Shown here piece by piece: positions 1 through 7,584 of a DNA stretch of 24,543 nt. The stretch is from Glomus cerebriforme (lineage: Eukaryota > Glomeromycota > Glomeromycetes > Glomerales > Glomeraceae), in assembly GCA_003550305.1 (NCBI GenBank), contig QKYT01000373.1:45809-70351 (forward strand), given 5' to 3'. The position numbers and the translations under genes were made by a program. Position 1 is the first letter of the stretch; every line of letters begins with the position of its first letter. The notes under the pieces are model-generated. The model was not told the origin of the DNA, searched no databases, and saw nothing but the letters and a program-made list of their open reading frames with translations.

Positions 1-1876
1 TGATAAAAATCTTGCAGTTGTCATTGGGTGAAGCCGTGAAGGATATTACTGTGTATATTTTGTCAGACATATAAGGACAATATTTTGAATTTATTTTGTT
101 AGATAATAATTATATTTTTAAAAAGTGTTATATCTTCAATACATTAATTAATTCAATATAATTCGTGTGATTATGTTGATTTCACGCTTTGTAAGAAAAT
201 TTGATTATTAAAGTATACCAATAATTAAAAATTTTTATTAAAATCTACTAACAAAAAAAAAAAAAATACCTTTAATTTTTCTCTAATTTTTCAGAGATAT
301 TATTAGATACAATATTGATGCGATCCCAAAATAAATGCCAGACTGTGACGGGATAAAGAAATTAGCCCAAACGCAAAGTGGGAAGAAGTAACGTAAGTTT
401 CTTTTCTACTTGCTTTGATGCTGGATGGATATTTTATAAATTAGTTATTAATTTTATAACAAAATATCTTGATCCATCTTGAAATAAAGAGTTACAATAT
501 TTTAGAGCAATATTATTTTTGTTGTAACTAGTATAGACCTGGTGTTAGAATTAGAACAAAATACATTGCAATTTACTCAAGTAACGTGCAATTTATCAAA
601 TTTATTATCAAAACAATTGATACATTTGGCCTATGTACCTGTTTATACAAATGATTTTTTTACATGCTAATATTTCATTAAGAAATACTAATCTTTCTAC
701 CACTTTTCTCTTTTACCCTTCAAATTCGTGTCTTATGTAAATGATTATCTAATATATACTTAATTAAAAGGTAACTGTTTCTGAAATTCTGTAAATAATA
801 CAAACAATTATGATTTAGATTTTCACTTTTATCTTCTGATTTTGAAGATTACTGTTAATGAATCAAGAATATATAAATATATGAATGAATCTATGGCATA
901 AAAACAATAAAAATGAACAACCACTTACTTGCGAAGTTGCATCTCATACTTCCAGCCTGAAACTTGGCAAAGTATTGCCTCCATCCATGTCTTCAAATTA
1001 CAATGATGACGATAGACATTGTTATTAACTCCAGATATGTTCTTTAGGGCCAATTAACCTACATATGTACTTGCTGCATAGTAAATATCTTTAAATTTGG
1101 TATCCAATCAAATGAATTTCAAACTAGTTGGTTATTATCAATCTCCATGACAAACACAAAACAGGTAAGTTGCTAATCATCAAAATTGCAATAAATATCT
1201 TTTGGCATAAAGGTGACATCTGGTGCTATAATTTCTCCCATTTTGAGTTTAAAACTCACTGCGAACAAGTTACAATACCTTTTGCCTAGTAAGAATGTTC
1301 CAATCTCTGAGTTGTCAGAACTCAGGATACAGTAAATTAGTTTATTATTTTCGATTTATAATTATTGGTTTCGAAAATTTTAAAATTTTCAATTTTATTA
1401 CAGCAGTTAATACAATAAAAATATTTTATCTCGTTATTAAAAATATTTAACTGCAAATTTTTATAAAAGTTTGAAAAGAAAACAATCAAAGGGTTACTTT
1501 TAGGCATGGACTCCCACGTGTACCAAGAGACTATCATAAGTACTCATAAGTGAAGAGGCTTTTTTAATGATTAATATTTCTTTTATAGTGTATGTTGGAA
1601 AATAAAAACAACTTATTTGCCATTTATACATTAAAAAAAGTAAAATCCATAATAATAAATATATTTTTTAAATAGAATGAAAAAATTACAAACTTACATA
1701 GTATACCGATCATTTTAGGGTTAAAGACACACGCAGAAGGTTAATTAATATTTTAACATTTTTATGTCTGTGGTTGTTTTCATTGGATAAATTTAATCTG
1801 ACAAAGCTTTTGTTAATACAATATAATAATTATATAAAATCTTATATATTCTATACTATTCTATTTATCCCCTTAA
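1..1876. other. AT-rich stretch, no supportable gene
   Basis: I see no long reading frame and no recognisable domain on either strand. An exon-like block near 295-390 is bordered by a tttttcag-type acceptor and a gtaagt donor, but every frame I read through it contains a stop. The short minus-strand frame at 1337-1537 is low-complexity (Asn/Phe/Ile-rich) and looks random. Most likely intergenic DNA with decayed sequence. Confidence 0.5.
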
Positions 1877-2695
1877 TTAAATTCTAGATCGTAAATATAC
1901 GTACGTCGTAGACCAAATTTTTTGAACTTTGTCTTTGTTAGTAATCAAGTGTTCTATGTATCTATCTGCTATTACCTTCGACATCAAGTTTTTATTATTT
2001 TTATTAACCTTATTTTTCGCCATTTGTAATAATTTTTCTTCTGATTCTATTTCTGAGTTTGTCCTTTTATTTTTCTCTATCTCCTTTTTTTTTTGTTTTT
2101 CTTTTTTATTATTTTCCCATTTTTTTCTTACTTTTTTGTTATTAGTATATTTTTCTAATTTATTAATTTGATTGCATCTATCGTTCCAAATTTTCTCTTT
2201 CGATCCTAACGCTATTCCTTCTATTAGTTTTCCCATTTCAATCTATTTCTAATAGTCTTTTGTTGAATATTCCTTTAATACACTCGTGTACTATTAGTTG
2301 ATTCGTTTTTACAGTTGATTTTTCCAATAGTATTCTAATTATTCTATCAAACCAGAATTCTTCGTTGACTTTTATATTTTTCTTCTTTAAATTTTCAATT
2401 AAATTCTTTATTTTATCTTGAACTATTTCATATAGTGTTGTATTGTTTTCGCATTCCCATACATGATTCCAGTTTTCGTTCTCTGCATCTGATACATTTA
2501 TTTGTATTCTCTTGATTAGTTCTTTTGTTAATCATTTCTATTGTCGACAATTCTTCTAGAAAATTCTTTATTCTATAACATCTTTTCTTCATGTTTTTCG
2601 TTGTTGTTTCCATTGTGGTTTCTTCTTGTTTTAACATTATGAATTCATTTGTTTTGTTCCAGTCTATTTCATCCTCTGACAAAGATGATCATAAC
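1877..2695 (-). mobile_element. Decayed LINE-type retrotransposon, C-terminal end of the reverse-transcriptase polyprotein
   Basis: Read on the minus strand, this is the tail of a non-LTR element spread over three frames. The upstream part (about 2682-2480) reads LSEDEIDWNKTNEFI and then KNFLEELSTIE, followed by a CIRC zinc-knuckle half. After a frameshift near 2460 the match continues as HVWECENNT and then NEEFWFDRIIRILLEKS, IVHECIKGIFNKRLLEID. A stop and second frame change near 2235 lead into GKLIEGIALGSKEKIWNDRC with a Lys/Asn/Glu-rich end at 1877. The CxxC...HxxxxC arrangement split by the first frameshift is the zf-RVT-like finger found after the RT domain in many LINEs. No RT catalytic motif lies in the window, so this is a 5'-truncated or decayed copy and cannot be functional. 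Family assignment is from remembered C-terminal LINE patterns, not a search. Confidence 0.65.
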
Positions 2696-4190
2696 TCGCA
2701 AACAATTATAAATAAGTATTAAATATAGAATTGAATTTGAATTATTTTTTGTTATATGATTTTTTGTGTTTATATTTATCTTAGAAAATTTTTCGTGTTA
2801 AGTGATAAATTTTCGATCTTATTCTACTAGTTTATTGATATGCTATTTTTATAGCAAAGGTTCTCAGCTCTCTCTTTTTTTTTTTTTAAAAAAAAAAAAA
2901 ATTTCTTGTTATCAAGAATTCGAGATTAAAAAAAAGAATTGTTTTATTTAAGTAACACGATTTTAGGATTGATAGAGAAACAATTAACTTTTGATAAGTT
3001 CCGTTTATCTCAACTGTTTACAATTTATAAACTTTTAAACATTAAATTTATTACCAATTTAAGCAAGGCTAGGATGTAGTCTCGTTAACACACAGTCACT
3101 TGATTTTGAATAAAAAAATATTTTGAATAAAAAACATGAATTCAAATAAAACATATTTCAACAGGAACATCTAATACATTCATTAATAATATCACAACTC
3201 CTGCGTTTCAAAACACTACATTTGAATTTTATCGATGCATCTTCAGTTATTTTTTATAAATACAAACTTGCACATTTTGTATATTTCATTCGTTAAGTCC
3301 GCAGTAATTATATTTCCAATGTGCTAATTAAGTAGATTTAGGACTTAGCAAATAAAGCAGCAATAATATTATGATAAATATAAAGTTTAAATCACCCAAT
3401 TCATAAATTAGTTTGTCGGAAAATGGTTACGATTTTATATATCATAAAACAATATATGTCTATTTATACTCCTCTTTATTTTTTTTATTACTTTTAAAAA
3501 ATAAGGATTAATCCGAGGAGCCGGATATATTTATTGTTTGTGCGTTTTATACTTGCCACAAAACCTTTAATATAAGGTATAATATTTTAAATTATTTATA
3601 TATATTCATGGTTTTTTTTATAAAAAACGAGCTATACAGTATTTATTTATTTAGACAAAGATTTCATGGTGTAATTTGCAAACTAGAATAACTTTAACCA
3701 ACTAAGCAAAGCCTTTAGCGAGTATAATAATAATAATTAAATGTTAAATTAACACCAAATTAGCTTATTTCCATTTTTAATAATAGTATATTTGTATATT
3801 ATACTTTTTTATGCAGGGAATTTCATGCTAAATTTTAAAGTTCTTACATTTTAGATGTGTTAAATATCTTCTATCTAACTAAAAAAATTCCTGTATAACC
3901 GTTATTAGATATTTATACAGGATAATCTAAATTTCTGAATTGTGCAACGCATGATTTGGCTGTGCCTGATGATCGGTGTTTGCGCCTAATCTATTCCATG
4001 TTTTTTTGGCGTACTGACACGAACTGGTGGGTGGCGTGATTCTTTTTAAATATATGATGAAAAAAATAATATCATCAAAGTTCTTATATTTGTTTCTATA
4101 AAGTTAGAATTTGAAATGATGATATTTGAAAAAAAGGTCTTGAATATTTTTTATGTACGCGATTTACTATATTAGTTTAAGCTCATTGAT
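2696..4190. other. AT-rich intergenic stretch, possibly part of a non-autonomous Helitron at its right end
   Basis: No reading frame with recognisable content. A T13/A14 run at 2875-2901 forms a perfect homopolymer palindrome. A GC-richer patch around 3509-3530 contains the imperfect palindrome atccgaggagccggat. The right part (about 3940-4190) is less AT-rich than its surroundings and runs into the Helitron-type terminus, so part of this stretch may be the body of that element. Its left end was not found. Confidence 0.4.
2875..2901. repeat. T13/A14 homopolymer palindrome
   Basis: Thirteen T followed directly by fourteen A, able to fold into a hairpin. Such runs are frequent in AT-rich genomes and are also prone to assembly and length error. 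No function assigned. Confidence 0.8.
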
Positions 4191-4219
4191 CCCGGTGCGA
4201 AGCAACGGGTTACGGCTAG
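4191..4219 (+). mobile_element. Helitron-type 3' terminus (hairpin plus CTAG)
   Basis: The sequence cccggtgc gaa gcaacggg (4191-4209) folds into an 8-bp stem with a single G-A mismatch and a three-base GAA loop. Six bases later comes CTAG (4216-4219), followed by T. A short GC-rich hairpin just upstream of CTRR, with insertion next to T, is the established 3' end of Helitron rolling-circle transposons. No Rep/helicase coding sequence is seen, so this would be a non-autonomous or truncated copy. The 5' end (TC after an A) could not be placed. Confidence 0.6.
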
Positions 4220-4371
4220 TTAAATCTATAAATTTTTTAATTGTTAAGTTCAATAAAATACAGTCTTTTTGAATATAGATTTTATTAATAAATTACTTTG
4301 AATTTTAGTGTTAAATATCAGATTATTATCTGTTATTGTAATTTTTTGTAATGTAAATTTTCAAAATTTTT

Positions 4372-4405
4372 TAATCTTGGCTAACGATAATTTGGGCCAA
4401 GATTA
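4372..4405. repeat. Perfect 10-bp inverted repeat (stem-loop)
   Basis: TAATCTTGGC (4372-4381) is matched exactly by GCCAAGATTA (4396-4405) across a 14-base loop. It lies 18 bases beyond the stop codon of the minus-strand gene that ends at 4423, so it would sit in that gene's 3' UTR or polyadenylation region. It could be an RNA structure or a chance or mobile-element remnant. Confidence 0.6.
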
Positions 4406-4422
4406 GAAAGTTACATATGTTC

Positions 4423-4771
4423 CTATTGATTCCGGGGTGGTTCCAAAAGGGATATACCTAACTTTTGAGCGATGGGGCGAATAATTGTTCTTAAGAAAAT
4501 ACTGCCAAATTCGCGTGCCTTATCCCATAATTTCCTCCAGATTGACCTTTCATCTTCATTATCTTTATTAAAATGTTTATAAGAACGTCAAATACTCAAT
4601 GTTATAAAGTTTGAGAAGTATAAATAGAAAACACAACTTACTTTCGAACCAATTATCTATTTCTCTTAGACGATACGTGTCGTACTCGTCTCTTGTTATT
4701 AATTGCTCGTCATACAATTGCTTGAGAACACGGAGCCTGGAAACAAGATTATCTGACATTTCTGTTTTCAC
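4423..4771 (-). CDS. Small two-exon protein with N-terminal SHOCT-like helical module (89 codons plus stop)
   Basis: Exon 1 is 4771-4642 (43 codons plus one base). A consensus donor GTAAGT opens a 79-bp intron (4641-4563) ending in AAAG. Exon 2 is 4562-4423 and ends in TAG. The frame is continuous across the junction. The N-terminal part contains LRVLKQLYDEQLITRDEYD followed by TYRLREIDNWFE. It resembles the SHOCT pattern (L..L...GLIT.EEY...R..IL), a short two-helix oligomerisation motif. The C-terminal part is basic and amphipathic (IWRKLWDKAREFGSIFLR, IIRPIAQKLGISLLEPP). The start could instead be the Met at codon 5. It diverges from the DnaJ gene with about 354 bp between start codons, so the two may share a promoter. 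No function can be assigned; the gene model rests on splice logic and the motif resemblance. Confidence 0.65.
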
Positions 4772-5125
4772 GTATGATAATTTTAGGTGGAGTAGTTTTT
4801 GAATATCTTTTAGAGAATCCGTTTAGAATGTGCAGGACTTGGAATAATCAAAAACCACAAGAAAGAATTTTTATAGTAACAATTTATGTATTGGGAACAT
4901 TTTTCTGAAATAAGCCCTCATATCCGCCGATTGCAGAATGGTTTACATAGTAGTTTTAATTATTAACTAAAAAAGGAAATATTAATACCAAAAAACGTCA
5001 TTTAAACATCAGTCTGCATGTTAAACCGGTTTTTATTTGATCACTAAAACTGCCAGAAAAAAAACCAAATTTTAAGCACAAAACTTTATAAAAATAACAA
5101 AAGTACAGTACTATGAAATTAGAAA
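4772..5125. promoter_or_regulatory. Shared divergent promoter region
   Basis: This 354-bp non-coding interval separates the start codons of the minus-strand SHOCT-like gene and the plus-strand DnaJ gene, so it must contain both transcription starts. I see no clear TATA box or known operator. The ATG at 5113, upstream of and out of frame with the chosen DnaJ start at 5126, opens a 14-codon frame that stops inside DnaJ exon 1 and could act as an overlapping upstream reading frame. Confidence 0.5.
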
Positions 5126-6932
5126 ATGGATCTTCAAGCAAAATTAAGAGAGAATAAGCGTCAACTAGAAAGCGGTGAAATCAATGAGGACAAATATCAC
5201 GAATGCCGAAAGTCAATACTAGACAAATGGTCAGGAGAGACAGATGGTAAATAATCAAAAAAAAAAAAAGATTATCTAAATACTTTGTCACTAATATTGC
5301 TATTTTCAAAATGTGATAGCTATCAATAAACCAAAGAGAACAGATTTATATGTGCTCCTCCAGTTAGAACCAAATGCAACCGGAGCCAAAATTAATTCAA
5401 GCTACAGGAGACTCGCTCTGAAGTACCATCCAGATAAGAATGGTGGCATTGAACCCGAAGAGGTACTACGCTGGATTTTATTTCTCTTGGTTCCTGTTTG
5501 CGTATTTGTATATTAACTCAATGTCATTAACACAGTGGAGCAAGCTTTCCAATGCATACCAAATTCTCTCTGATAAGAACAGTCGAATTCTTTACGATAA
5601 CTTTGGAACGATCAATAATTGTAGATCTTGCATCTAATTTGTTAGTGATGATTTCCCACTTAACCTAACCAACTAACTTTATTTAATTCTACAGCCTTAG
5701 CAGGTAGAGCGTCACTTAACCATTATGTAGGAGGAGACTCATGGCAACCCTACATTGGCGACTTAGAAACTGGCCCTTGGCTATTTTCATTTATGGAACA
5801 TAATAATATAAACAGGACTGAACAGAAAGAACACCGTCATACCATTCGCGTATCCAATATTGTCCGTTTCCTACAAGATAAACTATCTCGATTTCCGAAG
5901 CAAGACAATCCTTCGGAACTTAAATCATTCGAAGGAATCCTCCACCAAGAAGCTCAAAAACTTTCCGCTGAATCAAACGGCAAAGAGCTTCTATCCTTGT
6001 TAGGTAAAATCTATATTTCCGAAGCACAAGCCTATCTAAGTAATATAATTTCTATAGGTAACTTTCTTTGTTTTGCATACTTGTTCTTTGGATTTTTGGT
6101 GCTCATAACTAAGCTTTCCGCTGAAAAGATATTCTATCCTTGTTAGATACTTTCGATGCACAATCCTATTCTATAGGTAACTTTTTTAAGAGCATAATGC
6201 TTTTTACATACTTGATCTTTGGATATTTGACGCTCAGAACTAAGGATAGACCTAACCAGGAAGAGGTAAAATAAAAGCATAAGACTTCCTAAAATGCTTT
6301 TCATGAAGTAACACTTAAATATAAATTTGAAAATTTTTAGATTTATAAAGTAGTTTGGAAGCTTTCCCGGTCAGAAATATCTTCCATCGCGCGCGAAACT
6401 TGTAAAGAAATTTTTAATAACAAGAATCGCAATAAAGAAAGCAATCACCTTGCTAATTCTCTGCATCTTTTAGGCAAAGTGTGGTTGGAAGTAAGCACTT
6501 TGTAAGGCTTTATGCTTCAACATTGAAAATACTTCATTTTTGACAGATATCTAGTTATTGACTTCATTACATCATTATATTTATGTATTTGGTTCTTATC
6601 TATATTATCAAATAAAATTCAATTTTAAGTTATGAGAGCAAATTCTTAAATTCTTTTCAGTAACGTTTTTCATATTTTAGCAAAAAGTCGTTATAATTGT
6701 CACCGCTGACCAAAATCACCCGGGATTTTTGATCGTCGGAGGGAGAGTACATAAAGATGGTTTTTCGGTCTTTGCTACTTTTCCGAATATATCAAAGACC
6801 GGCCCAAGTCCGGGCAGGACCGGTAGGACCGCAAGACCATCTTTAAGCACACATCTTTCGATTCATTCATCACCCATACACGTGAGGGTGAAAATAAAAA
6901 GCGTCATTGTTAAGTTGACCGCAGTTAAATAA
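5126..6932 (+). CDS. DnaJ (Hsp40) co-chaperone with DNAJ-X domain, seven exons
   Basis: Exons: 5126-5246, 5320-5462, 5536-5620, 5695-6057, 6177-6265, 6341-6490, 6681-6932; 400 codons plus stop, continuous in frame. Residues 1-40 are a SHOCT-like helical leader ([20 protein letters not shown]). Residues about 49-113 are a J-domain with the HPD tripeptide at 77-79 ([11 protein letters not shown]), which stimulates Hsp70 ATPase, and a matching [16 protein letters not shown] helix. [13 protein letters not shown] opens a DNAJ-X region, which continues through [18 protein letters not shown] to [20 protein letters not shown] and [14 protein letters not shown]. Proteins of this J plus X layout (yeast Caj1/Djp1 type) are cytosolic co-chaperones, some in peroxisomal import. 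Exon 5 joins exon 4 only through the duplication-derived intron described separately. The last exon (83 residues) is unlike the family and GC-rich. If intron 6 is retained, the protein ends at a TAA at 6503-6505 after 321 residues. Confidence 0.8.
5961..6244 (+). repeat. Imperfect tandem duplication spanning the exon 4 / intron 4 / exon 5 junction of the DnaJ gene
   Basis: Copy 1 (5961-6113) and copy 2 (6114-6244) both begin with ctttccgctgaa, share ttctatccttgttag, share tctataggtaactttt in the middle and end with (at/ag)aactaag. Copy 2 is shorter because of deletions in its first half, where stops have also accumulated. The coding parts are the first half of copy 1 and the second half of copy 2. 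The rest forms the 119-bp intron 6058-6176. Confidence 0.8.
6681..6932 (+). repeat. GC-rich, possibly repeat-derived 3' segment serving as last DnaJ exon
   Basis: The base composition shifts sharply here (ccgggcaggaccggtaggaccg and similar) compared with the AT-rich surroundings. The open frame continues for 83 codons in the frame delivered by exon 6 and includes [20 protein letters not shown] and a Gly/Arg/Pro-rich stretch ([14 protein letters not shown]). This is unlike any DNAJ-X C-terminus I know, so I suspect a dispersed repeat was captured as a terminal exon, or that the segment is untranslated. No terminal repeats or target-site duplication were convincingly identified. Confidence 0.4.
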
Positions 6933-7024
6933 ATTTATGTTTTGAAAGATAACTGTATTTATGAGTTTATAGTTTAATATTGATATTCGACCAACGTCTT
7001 GGAAAAAGTCATTTGAACGTTGTG

Positions 7025-7051
7025 AATAATAATAATAATAATAATAATAAA
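7025..7051. repeat. (AAT)9 microsatellite
   Basis: About nine uninterrupted AAT units in the convergent intergenic region. Likely length-variable between strains. Confidence 0.9.
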
Positions 7052-7359
7052 CGATGACGAATGCAAGTTAGAAATCGAAAAAGATTAAATGATAAATAGT
7101 TTATTTGAAATTATGCTAGTAATAATTCAAAAAAGAATAAATAACTAAGAAAGAATATGTATTTTATACAGATGAATTGTAAAATGAGAATAGGATGGGT
7201 ATTAGGAGTATAAACGATACTTCTTTTTACTCCTAAGTTTTCGATAAAGAATAATTTTTAAATTTCTAAAAGAAAAAAAAAATAAAATAAAATATTTTAA
7301 GTCATTTATATGTATTGTAAATTGTAAAGAAAATTTAACATTTGAAAAAAACGAAATAT

Positions 7360-7389
7360 AAACAAAATAAACAAAATAAACAAAATAAA
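7360..7389. repeat. 9-bp tandem repeat (aaacaaaat), about three copies
   Basis: The unit aaacaaaat is repeated head-to-tail about three times, ending in aaag. Simple AT-rich minisatellite with no assigned function. Confidence 0.8.
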
Positions 7390-7584
7390 GGAAGATCAAA
7401 CGAACTAATAAGAGTAAGGAAAAAAGAAAGAAATAAGGGAAATTTACAATTACAACTCTATTTTAGATGTTTGTAAATTGGTAAAGGGTAAAAAAAGTTT
7501 TCAACAAATTTTGGATTGAATCCCTTTCAATATAATTCATACCTAGTATTTATTTAAACCTTTTGTTAAGTCTTTTAAATGTTT

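Larger units (their letters stand above)
6933..7584. other. Convergent intergenic region between the DnaJ and WAPL genes
   Basis: The stop codons of the plus-strand DnaJ gene and the minus-strand WAPL gene face each other across about 650 bp, so both 3' UTRs and polyadenylation sites must lie here. It contains an (AAT)n microsatellite (7025-7051) and a 9-bp tandem repeat (7360-7389). The short minus-strand frame at 7202-7399 is simply the translation of the low-complexity repeat. Confidence 0.6.

Noticed and set aside
295..390. Exon-like block with ttttcag before it and gtaagt after it
   Set aside because: All plus-strand frames I read contain stops, and no family resemblance was found on either strand.
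1929..2171. Plus-strand Phe/Leu/Ser-rich open frame resembling a membrane protein
   Set aside because: It is the antisense shadow of the Lys/Asn/Glu-rich LINE tail on the minus strand.
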